From the IMG/VR virus record IMGVR_UViG_3300025872_000203, positions 1 to 30,968 of that record: a DNA stretch of 30,968 bases, one strand, 5' to 3'. Source of the DNA: a virus. Shown one piece after another: positions 6,549 to 13,387 of this stretch; position 1 is the first letter of the stretch, and every line of letters begins with the position of its first letter. Both the position numbers and the translations under genes were made by a program. The notes under the pieces are model-generated. The model saw only the letters and a list, made by a program, of their open reading frames with translations. It was not told the DNA's origin and did not search any database.

Positions 6549-7456
6549 GCCGTGGCCTCCGCGCGAGGCTCGATCTCGTCGTGGCGGGCGTTGACCATGT
6601 CGGTCAGCTCGGACCACTCGTTGCCGGTGATCTGGTCCTCGCTCACGAGCTGGTCAAGGCGGTCGGTGATCTTCCCGAGCGTCCGGACGTTCGCGGCCTG
6701 GCGGATGTAGCCGCGGATCTGCTCGACATCGACTCGGACGACGGCCGGAGGCTCGACCTTCACTGGCTCGGCCCCGGCGAGCCACTCGGCGAGACGCTTC
6801 CCGGTCTCGGCCGTGATCGGCTTCGGGTCGCCGCCGAAGATTCCGGTCCGGTCCTTCGAGACCGTCGCGTAGTGTCCGTCATGGACTAGGTCGAGTACGG
6901 TCGTGAACTCGTACTCGAGGCCGTCTCGGGCCTCCAGCTTCATGCCGAGCTTCGTGACCTTCTTCCGACCGTGGTCCTCGACCTGGGCCGTCTCCGTCTT
7001 ACTGCGGCCCGTACAGATCACATGGGCCGACGACCGTAGGATCGCGTCGACGAAGGCCCGCCACCGCGGCGTGATCACCGAGAAGGCCGACCAGGTGTTT
7101 CCGCGGAACTGGGCCTTCGCGATGTCGTCGACCAGTTCCAGGCACCCGCCCTTGCCGCTCCAGCAATGAGTGACAGAGTCGATCACGATCACCTCGTATC
7201 CGGCGGCCTCGGCCGCGGTGATCGCCTCGACGTACCTCTCGGGCGTGAAAGGCGGCTTCAGGTCGATCACGTCGAACTCGTGCAGCTCGTCGTAGAGGTC
7301 GCTCGACCCTTCCTCGGTGTCGATCACGACCGTCTTCCCGCCGAGCCCCTTCGCCAGGAGCAGGGCTCCGAACGTCTTCCCGCCGCCGCTCGGGCTCGTG
7401 AGCAGGATTCGCAGTTTCGTGGCCGATCGCTTCGCCTTGCGGATTGAAATCGTCAT
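6545..7456 (-). CDS. Sak4-like RecA-fold ATPase (phage single-strand annealing protein)
   Basis: A 303-aa protein; the ATG at 7456 has AGGAGG about 8 nt upstream and overlaps the preceding stop (ATGA). Walker A is SPSGGGKT (residues 21-28), followed by TVVIDTEEGSSDLY. Walker B is EVIVIDSV (about 88-95). A long insert with GNTWSAFSVITPRW and a conserved-looking HVICTGRSKTE follows, then strands to about 220 (TTVLDLVHDGHYATVSKDR). The C-terminal 80 residues are helical. This matches the short RecA-core ATPases called AAA-family or Sak4, which anneal single strands with an SSB partner. The SSB-like gene is the next but one. The fold is very likely; the Sak4 assignment is probable. Confidence 0.82.
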   Translation of the reverse strand: MTISIRKAKRSATKLRILLTSPSGGGKTFGALLLAKGLGGKTVVIDTEEGSSDLYDELHEFDVIDLKPPFTPERYVEAITAAEAAGYEVIVIDSVTHCWSGKGGCLELVDDIAKAQFRGNTWSAFSVITPRWRAFVDAILRSSAHVICTGRSKTETAQVEDHGRKKVTKLGMKLEARDGLEYEFTTVLDLVHDGHYATVSKDRTGIFGGDPKPITAETGKRLAEWLAGAEPVKVEPPAVVRVDVEQIRGYIRQAANVRTLGKITDRLDQLVSEDQITGNEWSELTDMVNARHDEIEPRAEATA

Positions 7457-7725
7457 CGCCAGTACCTCCTCGCCTGGTTTGCACTCATCCAGCCGGTCTC
7501 GCGGAACACCCGGAGAGCGGCGGCGCGGTCTGGCTCCGCCAGCCGCGACCCGATCTCGACTCCATCCATTCCGGCCTCGTGCCGGTGTCCTTTCCGACGA
7601 CGCTCCCTGGCGTCGGCCTCGTCCATGAACTTGTGAAGGAAGACGACGCCGATCGTGATCGACACGGCCGCCGAGACGAGCGACGAGCCGACGATCCACG
7701 CGGCGAGAAAATGCTCTAGCGTCAT
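7453..7725 (-). CDS. Small single-pass membrane protein
   Basis: A 90-aa protein. The ATG at 7725 lies 7 nt after GGGGAGG and overlaps the previous stop. Residues about 5-30 (FLAAWIVGSSLVSAAVSITI, continuing GVVFL) form one strong membrane helix. The rest is charged (MDEADARERRRKGHRHEAG) and ends in a possible helix-turn-helix with ETGWMSANQARRYW. The C-terminus overlaps the ATPase start. It could be a membrane-tethered accessory or superinfection protein; nothing in the sequence decides. Confidence 0.65.
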   Translation of the reverse strand: MTLEHFLAAWIVGSSLVSAAVSITIGVVFLHKFMDEADARERRRKGHRHEAGMDGVEIGSRLAEPDRAAALRVFRETGWMSANQARRYWR

Positions 7726-7982
7726 TTCCAAACCTCCCCTGTCTGATCCTCGAGGTACGGCATCGCGGCCTCGAGAGCCGCCCGTGCCCTCAGTTTCGTC
7801 ACGCTGTTCACCTGGCAGCCGCAGGCGTCGACCTCGGCCAGGAGGTCCTCCAAGGCCCGCAGCGGACGCCAGGCGGCAATCGCCAGGTGTCGAGCCAGCC
7901 GAGCCCCGCGGGCGATCGGGTGGTTCCGGTCGTGCGTGTTTCTGTGAAGAGCGGTGTCGTTGCGCGAGATCATGCGTCCCAT
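7722..7982 (-). CDS. Small hypothetical helical protein
   Basis: An 86-aa protein from an ATG at 7982 with GAGGAG 8 nt upstream; its TGA overlaps the next ATG. It has a basic N-terminus with many His and Arg. Two predicted helices follow, including RALEDLLAEVDACGCQVNSV and KLRARAALEAAMPYLED. No known family. The operon position, ribosome site and overlap support it as a real early gene. Confidence 0.6.
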   Translation of the reverse strand: MGRMISRNDTALHRNTHDRNHPIARGARLARHLAIAAWRPLRALEDLLAEVDACGCQVNSVTKLRARAALEAAMPYLEDQTGEVWK

Positions 7983-7993
7983 GTGTTCGCTCC

Positions 7994-8272
7994 TCAGAAA
8001 GGCAGGATCGCGCCGTCCGGCCACGGTCGTCCGTCGATCACGCGGACCGTCTTCTCGTCGTCCGTCTCGACCACTACGAGCGGACGGTCGCCTTCCTGAA
8101 TCCGGATAACGCGGCCGGCTTCCCATTCGGCCTCGGTGTGGAACTTCAGCCGGTAGGCGATCCGGTCGCCGATGCTCGGTAGTTGGCAACCTGACGGCCT
8201 GCCATAGGTCTCCTGCATTCCCTCGACGGCGGCGATGTATTCGCGTCCGTGCGGGTCGTTTTCGTGTGCCAT
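7994..8272 (-). CDS. Small beta-rich hypothetical protein, first gene of the early operon
   Basis: A 92-aa protein from an ATG at 8272 with GGAGG upstream. After a short helical start the sequence becomes a run of strands: IGDRIAYRLKFHTEAEWEAG, then RVIRIQEGDRPLVVVETD and KTVRVIDG. This resembles a small SH3-like barrel. It is the first gene after the candidate promoter at 8423-8450. The function is unknown. Confidence 0.6.
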   Translation of the reverse strand: MAHENDPHGREYIAAVEGMQETYGRPSGCQLPSIGDRIAYRLKFHTEAEWEAGRVIRIQEGDRPLVVVETDDEKTVRVIDGRPWPDGAILPF

Positions 8273-8322
8273 CCGGTGGTCCTCCTTGTGGGTGGCGTAA
8301 CTGAACAAATGAACAGTCAGAG

Positions 8323-8339
8323 GTCAAACGTTTTTTGAC
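8323..8339 (-). promoter_or_regulatory. Inverted repeat in the early leader
   Basis: GTCAAA (8323-8328) and TTTGAC (8334-8339) flank a 5-nt loop. Next to it is a direct repeat, TGAAC-AAA-TGAAC (8303-8315). Both lie between the candidate early promoter and the first gene. They could form an operator or a leader hairpin. Confidence 0.4.
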
Positions 8340-8422
8340 GCGTGGCGCTCGGGAAAAACATCAAGTTGGGGAGTCGAAGTTTTGTATAGGTGGCGGCTTT
8401 CGTATCGGATGATGCGTGCATA

Positions 8423-8450
8423 TGTATACGGCGGTCTTTGCATAAGTCAA
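8423..8450 (-). promoter_or_regulatory. Sigma70-like promoter for the leftward early operon
   Basis: On the minus strand TTGACT (8450-8445) and TATACA (8428-8423) are separated by 16 nt, in the AT-richest part of a 174-nt gap. Transcription would start near 8416 and reach the gene at 8272. The spacer and flanks hold TTTGCATAAG and TGCATATGTA, half-like versions of the palindrome at 9047-9060, so the same regulator may act at both places. Confidence 0.5.
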
Positions 8451-8590
8451 CGGGCAAGAATGCCGGCGACGTTCGCCAGGAGTTCGAGCAGATCGTGAAC
8501 GGCACGGGCGGCGGCGGAATCGCAGCCAAGCTCCTGGCCGAGGCGGACAAGGACGAGCGATTGCAGGGCGGCGTTCCAGTGGCGTGTCAT
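8447..8590 (-). CDS. Possible 47-aa protein
   Basis: A short frame from an ATG at 8590 with GGAGGG 5 nt upstream, ending at 8447. It encodes mostly helix: TRHWNAALQSLVLVRLGQEL, then a second helix AVHDLLELLANVAGILA. Hydrophobic residues are regularly spaced. Its last codons overlap the -35 of the early promoter. It is kept because of the good ribosome site and helical regularity, but it could be chance. Confidence 0.45.
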   Translation of the reverse strand: MTRHWNAALQSLVLVRLGQELGCDSAAARAVHDLLELLANVAGILAR

Positions 8591-8679
8591 GGTGGCCCTC
8601 CGTGGCCAAAGAATCCTGTGTGCGATTGCCACCCGTTTTGCATCTGTCGGCAGGCCGGGTGGCCCCACCTTTGATTTGT

Positions 8680-8979
8680 TCACAGAGCGGCGATGAACGC
8701 CTGACTCACTCCGCTGATGTTCATGGTGAAGCAACCGTGCAGGATGGCCGAGTAGCCGCCGACCCCAGAGCCGTCCGTGCCCCACATGCTGCCGCCGCGA
8801 GCCTTCACAAGCGACAGGATGCCGTAGTATTCGCCGTCGAGCTTGACGAACTCGTCGCGGCTGTTGGGCGTGAAGTGCTTGGTGATCGTGACCACGTTTT
8901 CGCGAACGCTGATCTTCCAGCCAGCCTCGCGGGCGGCGGCGACAAACTTGGCGGCGGCGGTCTTGGTCGAGGTCTTCAT
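8680..8979 (-). CDS. Hypothetical early protein (99 aa)
   Basis: The ATG at 8979 has AGGA upstream. The sequence starts MKTSTKTAAAKFVAAAREAG, a basic amphipathic helix. Two strands follow (WKISVRENVVTITKHF) and then DEFVKLDGEYYGILSLVKARG. The C-terminal half is Gly-rich with SMWGTDGSGVGGYSAIL and ends in a helix. It is preceded by its own promoter and palindrome, so it may be an early or regulated gene. I do not recognise the family, although similar short proteins are known to me from planctomycete-type phages. Confidence 0.65.
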   Translation of the reverse strand: MKTSTKTAAAKFVAAAREAGWKISVRENVVTITKHFTPNSRDEFVKLDGEYYGILSLVKARGGSMWGTDGSGVGGYSAILHGCFTMNISGVSQAFIAAL

Positions 8980-9030
8980 CGTTTCGTTCCTTGTTTTCTG
9001 GCCGCGAGTCTCAATCGCTCGCATGCCCCA

Positions 9031-9060
9031 GTTATATCGGCGGATCATTGCATATGCAAT
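9031..9060 (-). promoter_or_regulatory. Promoter with overlapping 14-bp palindromic operator
   Basis: ATTGCATATGCAAT (9047-9060) is a perfect palindrome. On the minus strand it contains a TTGCAT -35 (9059-9054), followed after 17 nt by TATAAC (9036-9031), a good -10. The start point would be near 9024, giving a leader of about 45 nt to the ATG at 8979. A repressor bound at the palindrome would cover the -35. The nearest DNA-binding candidate is the helix-turn-helix protein encoded immediately upstream. Confidence 0.6.
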
Positions 9061-9083
9061 AGGGCTAAATGCCGGGAGAAATG

Positions 9084-9103
9084 CGGATTTTCAAAAAAAT
9101 CCG
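9084..9103 (-). terminator. Terminator-like hairpin after the helix-turn-helix gene
   Basis: CGGATTTT (9084-9091) pairs perfectly with AAAATCCG (9096-9103) around a 4-nt loop, directly after the stop codon of the gene ending at 9104. The stem itself is T-rich on the minus strand, with no separate long T-run after it. It probably isolates this gene from the promoter that follows. Confidence 0.55.
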
Positions 9104-9412
9104 TCAGGATCGGGTGGCTTTGCGGGCTCGCTTGGCCTTGGGAGCGGCCTTTGCCTTTTCGGCTTTGCGGCTGCGGCCCCTTGGATAGCCGACGCCAGGA
9201 CTCTTGGCGGCTTCTTCCTCAAGGTACTTGGCCACGCTCTTCTTTTGGATCATCCATCCGTGGCCCTCGATGAGCTTGCCAGCAAGCCGCTTCCCGTCCG
9301 GCTTGGGGCGGTCTTCGTCATAGACGAGCCGCGTGACCGTGCTGGGGGCCAGCGCATCAATAGCCTCCATCGTCTGTCTGACGGTGAAGTAGTCGGCGAA
9401 TGGGTTGGCCAT
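9104..9412 (-). CDS. Small helix-turn-helix DNA-binding protein with basic tail (excisionase/regulator candidate)
   Basis: A 102-aa protein. The ATG at 9412 is chosen because GGAGG lies 10 nt upstream; an ATG at 9421 is too close to that site. Residues 8-60 (YFTVRQTMEAIDALAPSTVT, then VYDEDRPKPDGKRLAG) read like the helix-turn-helix and wing of MerR/excisionase-type proteins. GHGWMIQKKSVAKYLEEE has the usual closing 'W-I-x-x-x-x-x-x-x-Y-L' pattern. The last 30 residues are a Lys/Arg/Ala tail (KAEKAKAAPKAKRARKA) that would hold DNA non-specifically. It is divergent from the integrase, a typical place for an excisionase or lysogeny regulator. Confidence 0.72.
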   Translation of the reverse strand: MANPFADYFTVRQTMEAIDALAPSTVTRLVYDEDRPKPDGKRLAGKLIEGHGWMIQKKSVAKYLEEEAAKSPGVGYPRGRSRKAEKAKAAPKAKRARKATRS

Positions 9413-9622
9413 GGCGATCATGCCTCCAATCGTATCGTCACGTCTTTGCAAATCAAACTGTCCGAGCGCCCAGCCCCCGCAAACCGCCAGCCCGGCACGT
9501 CCCGCAGAATCGGAACGGCAGAGCGCCGATAGTTGGGTGCTGGGCAAAGTATGAGTGGAGGCGAGGGGAGTGGAAATCCGTACACTAGTCGGCATGGAAG
9601 CCATGAAAGGAAAAGTGATGCC

Positions 9623-10546
9623 ATGCCGATGCCTATCCGCGATCTATTTGATCGCTACGCGATGCTGCGAGGACTGAACCGAAAGACGATCACGCTCTAC
9701 GTCATGCTTGCCGACCGCCTCGACACGTTTCTCGGGCGGCCCGCTACGTCGACGGACCTGGACGATCTCCAGATCAGTCGATACCTACGCTGGCGAGCGG
9801 AGACTCCAGGCTGGCGCGGCCGCCTGCCGTCTGCGGCGACGGTCCGGAAAGACGCCGTCATGATCAAGGCCGCGTGGACGTATGCCGCGCGGAAGCGAAT
9901 CGTGGCAGAGTTCCCAGAACTGCCGAACATCAAGGTCCCAAAACGAATCCCGACGGGCCGGGCCTACACGATCGACGACGTATCAAAACTGGTACGCCGC
10001 GCGCGGAAACGAATCGGCAAGACAGGTGGCGTTCCATCGTCGTGGTGGTGGTCGACGTTGATCTATGCCGCGGTGACGACCGGCGAGCGCTTCACGGCTT
10101 TGTCGAGCGTCCGCTGGTCGGACGTTGACCTCGAGCGGCTGCGGATCACCTTCCGTGGCGAAACGCGAAAAGGCTCGACCAGAGACATCCAGCGGCAGAT
10201 CACGCCGGAACTCGCAACCATGCTCGCCGAGAATAGCCGAGGGCCGGACGATCTCGTCTGGCCGTGGGATCGTCGGACACGCAGCCAGTGGGCGTCGCTT
10301 CGCCTGCTATGCGACCTGGCACAGGTTCAATATCGAGGGTTCCACGGATTTCGCCGGACGGCGGCCTCATACGCGGCCCTGGCCGGCGGGCGGGCTGCCG
10401 CTACAAGGCTCCTTGATCACAGCGACCCGGCCCTCCAGGCCGTCTATGTCGACGACCTGATCTGCCCGAGTGACGAGAACTCCTGCGCAGCGTTGCCGCC
10501 GTTGAACCTGATCGATCCGCCTCCGGACGTCACGCGTCCGGCGTAG
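9623..10546 (+). CDS. int: Tyrosine recombinase / phage integrase
   Basis: The only confident plus-strand gene (307 aa from the ATG at 9623, with AAAGGA upstream). Residues about 5-95 form the SAM-like core-binding domain (FDRYAMLRGLNRKTITLYVM). The catalytic domain follows. Arg156 lies in TTGERFTAL and Lys183 in the beta-turn TRKGSTRD. His241 and Arg244 form the HGFRR box, His266 is in LLDHSD, and the nucleophile is Tyr275 in QAVYVDD. All catalytic positions are present, so it should be active. It would insert phage DNA at an attachment site that I could not locate. Its 3' end meets the convergent diphosphohydrolase-like gene with a 17-nt overlap. Confidence 0.93.
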   Translation: MPMPIRDLFDRYAMLRGLNRKTITLYVMLADRLDTFLGRPATSTDLDDLQISRYLRWRAETPGWRGRLPSAATVRKDAVMIKAAWTYAARKRIVAEFPELPNIKVPKRIPTGRAYTIDDVSKLVRRARKRIGKTGGVPSSWWWSTLIYAAVTTGERFTALSSVRWSDVDLERLRITFRGETRKGSTRDIQRQITPELATMLAENSRGPDDLVWPWDRRTRSQWASLRLLCDLAQVQYRGFHGFRRTAASYAALAGGRAAATRLLDHSDPALQAVYVDDLICPSDENSCAALPPLNLIDPPPDVTRPA

Positions 10547-11024
10547 GCGGTCGACATCCAGGCCCCCGGAGCGTCCCGGCGTTCAGTTCGGGCCAGAGGG
10601 CCTCGGAGTGGATCGCCGCGAGCAGGCCCCACGCGGCGTGTGGTAGGTGATCTTCCGACCGATCGCCTGCGAGATATTTGTAGATGTGCCGCAGCGCGTG
10701 ATTCAGGAGGTCGTTCACCGGCATACCGGCCTCCCAGTTGAAGTCCGAGTATTTCTCGGCCCCTTCCGCGCACGTTCTCGCGACGGCCTCCAGGCCGATC
10801 GGCGAGATCAGGTCGTAGCGTGTCGCCTCGGCGTCGCTTGATCGGATCGCCCCTGTCGAAAACTTCACCGTCCCGCCGGCCGTCGTCTTCATTCGTCGTT
10901 CCCTCAGTTCGCGGATCATCGCCAGAGCGAACGAGGCTAGGCTTCCGCCAGTGCCAGTCCAGCAGTTCGCCGGACCGAGCCGGCGGCAGAGCTGCTCGGC
11001 CTGCTCGAGGTCGGCGTCAGTCAC
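10530..11024 (-). CDS. dATP/dGTP diphosphohydrolase-like protein (former DUF5664, MazG-related)
   Basis: A 164-aa protein from a GTG at 11024 that overlaps the upstream stop by 8 nt; an internal ATG at 10893 with GAGGG upstream could start a shorter form. The second half carries the family pattern: KFSTGAIRSSDAEATRYDLI, then GLEAVARTCAEGAEKYSDFNW, NDLLNHALRHIYKYLAG and DHLPHAAWGLLAAIHSEAL. The acidic and His residues in these helices match MazG-like metal sites. Such enzymes hydrolyse dNTPs to dNMPs and pyrophosphate and shape the nucleotide pool. A 45-residue helical N-terminal extension is additional. No PurZ-like gene is visible here. Confidence 0.75.
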   Translation of the reverse strand: MTDADLEQAEQLCRRLGPANCWTGTGGSLASFALAMIRELRERRMKTTAGGTVKFSTGAIRSSDAEATRYDLISPIGLEAVARTCAEGAEKYSDFNWEAGMPVNDLLNHALRHIYKYLAGDRSEDHLPHAAWGLLAAIHSEALWPELNAGTLRGPGCRPPTPDA

Positions 11025-11304
11025 GAAGGCGATACCCGAGAGCCCAGAGAATCCGAGCGAGATCGCGGCCGGCCCCAGAGACCGTCTCCTCGCAGAGATC
11101 GGGAAACAGTTGGTGGATTCCCTCGTGTATCTCGGTCTCCAGCCGAGCCCGGCCCGCGAGCCGAGAGTCGATCAGGACCTTCCGCTCGAGGTCTGGCCGC
11201 TTCTCGTCCGGCGTGATCGACCAGCCGGCGGCCCGGCCCCTGAGGCGAGCGTATCGCCAGAGGACGCGAAGGCCTCGGATTCGGAAGTGGTGGTCGCCGT
11301 TCAC
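11017..11304 (-). CDS. Small HExxH-motif protein (putative metallopeptidase-like)
   Basis: A 95-aa protein, GTG at 11304 in a GTGA overlap with the HNH gene. The centre reads ETEIHEGIHQLFPDLCEE, with H60-E61-x-x-H64, a classical zinc-metallopeptidase helix, and acidic residues 72-73 as a possible third ligand. It is followed by an Arg-rich helix RDLARILWALGYRL. The region before it (ERKVLIDSRLAGRARLE) is a strand-turn typical of the short phage HExxH proteins I remember. It is much shorter than usual peptidases, so its target and activity are uncertain. Confidence 0.65.
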   Translation of the reverse strand: MNGDHHFRIRGLRVLWRYARLRGRAAGWSITPDEKRPDLERKVLIDSRLAGRARLETEIHEGIHQLFPDLCEETVSGAGRDLARILWALGYRLRD

Positions 11305-11933
11305 GCCAGAGACCTCCGGGCTGCCGCCACGTCGTCGAGCGTCCAGAACAGTTTCCGCTGCTGCACGGGGACCGTGGCTCGCTTACGCAGGTTGTCCTGT
11401 TTCCAAAGCGGCCGAAGGTTCGTGTAGTGAAACGCGACGGCCTGCTGGGCATCATCGGCCAGATTGAATGCCGAACACGGAATGATGTGATCAATGTGCC
11501 ATTCGCTTCTGTTCTCCCAGGACATGCCGTCCACAAACTGGCTTTCGATCCACTCGCGGAGCTGCGTTGCCGTGCAGCCGGTGAGCTGATAGAGGCCCCT
11601 GGCTTTCTCTGCGCCACGCTTACGCGTTGCGGTCTTGATTCTGGCCCTGAGCCTGCAAGCGATCGAGTAGCCCTCGTCCTCGGCCCGCTTTCTACGCTGG
11701 TACTCGGCAGCCTTCTTGCGATACCCGTCGCCGTGGTACTTGAGCCAGTGCCGCCTGCGAATAGCCCTTCGCTCTTCCAGCGTCATAGCCTCGCGACGCT
11801 TCCGCTGGTAAGCCGCGTTCTCTTGGTAGCGGGTCCGCTTTTGCTCCGGGGTCATTTCGGCACGCTTCCTGGCCGCTCTTTTTCGGTCACGCTCGCGCCT
11901 ACGCTCTTTCTGTTCCGGCGTTTCAGGCTTCAT
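11301..11933 (-). CDS. HNH endonuclease
   Basis: A 210-aa protein starting at an ATG (11933) that overlaps the phosphoesterase stop (ATGA). The first 90 residues are very basic and helical, with near-repeats MTPEQKRTRYQ and MTLEERRAIRRR that suggest DNA-contacting helices. The catalytic ββα-metal unit is WHIDHIIPCSAFNL (about 145-158) followed by FHYTNLRPLWKQDNLRK (about 168-184), supplying H149, N172 and N181. It could be a homing-type or packaging-associated nicking enzyme; it lies far from the terminase genes, so packaging is less obvious. The open frame runs further upstream only as a shadow of the phosphoesterase. Confidence 0.85.
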   Translation of the reverse strand: MKPETPEQKERRRERDRKRAARKRAEMTPEQKRTRYQENAAYQRKRREAMTLEERRAIRRRHWLKYHGDGYRKKAAEYQRRKRAEDEGYSIACRLRARIKTATRKRGAEKARGLYQLTGCTATQLREWIESQFVDGMSWENRSEWHIDHIIPCSAFNLADDAQQAVAFHYTNLRPLWKQDNLRKRATVPVQQRKLFWTLDDVAAARRSLA

Positions 11934-13108
11934 GGCGTCGTCACCCCGACGTATTCCATGTGCATCTCGTGCAGCCCGCCACGCTGCGAATACACCCATT
12001 CCTGCATGGCACGCTCGGCACCGACGAACCCCATATCGACGTGCCACGAATCGGGCGGAACGATGGTCGGGGCGGTCCGCACGATCACGCCGTCGATCGT
12101 CCCGACCTCGGCCGATTGGTTGTGGAGGTGGCCGACGTGCCATTCCCTGTGCCGACACTTCGACCACAAGGCGGCGGCCTCGATCGCCATCAGTCCAGCC
12201 AGTTTTTTTCTTGCCTTGTCGCCGTGCGTGACGCCGATCAGGTTCCCGCCGTAAGCCAGATACTTTCGTGCGGTGAACTCCGTGTTGACTGATACACGCC
12301 TGTCGTCGCGGTATCGCTCGACGAATATTTTCTGGAGAGCCCACGCCATCGCGGTATCGTGGTTCCCTGGAACGAACACCACATCCGTAGGTAGCGAATC
12401 GGCAGACTGTTCGACTACCCCGGCGATCGACGAGACGGCGAGCTCAATCGTCTTCTGAAGCCGCGAGTCACGGTCGATATAGGTCCCGCCTGTTGTCGTA
12501 CCCGATATCGTGTCGAAATGCAGGGTGTCGCCGGCCAGGACGATCGTCCTCCGGCAGGCGTAGCCGCTTCTCTCGATAAGACGGCTTGCCGTCTTGGAAA
12601 CAAGATCAGCGGCGATCGACAGGTCGTAGTCGTTTCCGGTGGTGTGTCTCCACGAGCGGCCCCCGAAGTGCAGGTCGCTCATCACAAGCACCGACCACAG
12701 ACCAGACTGCTTGCGTCCGTGGCTTGGCCTCTTTGGCTGGCGCACTGAGCCGGCCGCCCCCGCGATCATCGCCTCGACCAGCTCGCGGACGCTTGGCCCG
12801 GCCTTCGGCCGCAGTCGAACGAACACCCGGAAGAGTTCGGTGACGACAGGCTCCCCTGTCTCGCGGTCCGCCGTCAGACCTTCCCACTTCGTGGCCTCCG
12901 AGGCCGCGACCTCGAATCGTGTCAGGTCGGCCTCGATGTGCCGAAGCAGGTCCTCGACCGTGCGGATCGTCCGCGAGACGCTGCGGGCCTCCAGGGCGTC
13001 GCCTGCGGACTTCTGCGTGACCTCCTCGATCGTCAGGCCGTCGCCTGCTGCCGCCTTCGTGGCGGCCTTCCTGGCGACGCGGTCGGCTAGTCTCGCCGAG
13101 CGAGCCAT
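11930..13108 (-). CDS. Calcineurin-like metallophosphoesterase
   Basis: A 392-aa protein. The first 130 residues are helical and low in recognisable motifs (an accessory or DNA-contacting part). The catalytic core has every metal-binding motif in order: MSDLHFG (D145, H147), LAGDTLHFD (G193-D194), PGNHD (248-251), THGD (294-297) and GHLHN (326-330). This family hydrolyses phosphomono- or diesters. In phages it is often an SbcD/Mre11-like nuclease or nucleotide phosphatase. Here it is coupled to HNH, HExxH and diphosphohydrolase-like genes, so a DNA or nucleotide role is likely. It overlaps the upstream gene by 22 nt. Confidence 0.9.
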   Translation of the reverse strand: MARSARLADRVARKAATKAAAGDGLTIEEVTQKSAGDALEARSVSRTIRTVEDLLRHIEADLTRFEVAASEATKWEGLTADRETGEPVVTELFRVFVRLRPKAGPSVRELVEAMIAGAAGSVRQPKRPSHGRKQSGLWSVLVMSDLHFGGRSWRHTTGNDYDLSIAADLVSKTASRLIERSGYACRRTIVLAGDTLHFDTISGTTTGGTYIDRDSRLQKTIELAVSSIAGVVEQSADSLPTDVVFVPGNHDTAMAWALQKIFVERYRDDRRVSVNTEFTARKYLAYGGNLIGVTHGDKARKKLAGLMAIEAAALWSKCRHREWHVGHLHNQSAEVGTIDGVIVRTAPTIVPPDSWHVDMGFVGAERAMQEWVYSQRGGLHEMHMEYVGVTTP

Positions 13109-13332
13109 ACGCGTAGCCCCTGAGGTCCGCAGAGTTCGTATCCGCTCGCCTTCGCTTCCTCGATTAGCACGTCCGCGAGAGCCGACGCCGAGGCCACGAT
13201 CTCGCCGGCATGGAATCGGCGACGGACCTCGAGCAGCTCGGCCTGGGCGGTGTCAGGTAGCCTGTCAAAAAAACTTCGAGGCCCTGGGGCAAGACGCGAG
13301 ACACGATCGGCGACGCGATCCGCGAACGACAT
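13087..13332 (-). CDS. Small hypothetical protein
   Basis: An 81-aa protein from an ATG at 13332 with GGAGG 5 nt upstream. It is mostly helical: SFADRVADRVSRLAPGPRSF, then DTAQAELLEVRRRFHAGEIV and ASALADVLIEEAKASGYELC. The last part (GPQGLRVWL) could be a helix-turn-helix close. It ends inside the start of the phosphoesterase gene, so the two are coupled. Family not recognised. Confidence 0.6.
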   Translation of the reverse strand: MSFADRVADRVSRLAPGPRSFFDRLPDTAQAELLEVRRRFHAGEIVASASALADVLIEEAKASGYELCGPQGLRVWLARRD

Positions 13333-13387
13333 GGCGTCCTCCGTGCTGGCCTGCGGCCGTCCGTGGCCGCCGATCCACGCTACCCGA

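Noticed and set aside
9429-9456. TTGATT-16-TACGAT promoter-like pair before the HTH gene
   Set aside because: The start point would fall past or on the ribosome site of that gene, leaving no usable leader. The shared TTTGCA sequence with the other control sites is noted only.
10530-11024. 2-aminoadenine (Z) genome suggested by the diphosphohydrolase-like gene
   Set aside because: No PurZ- or DatZ-like gene is seen in the window; the family is also found in ordinary phages.
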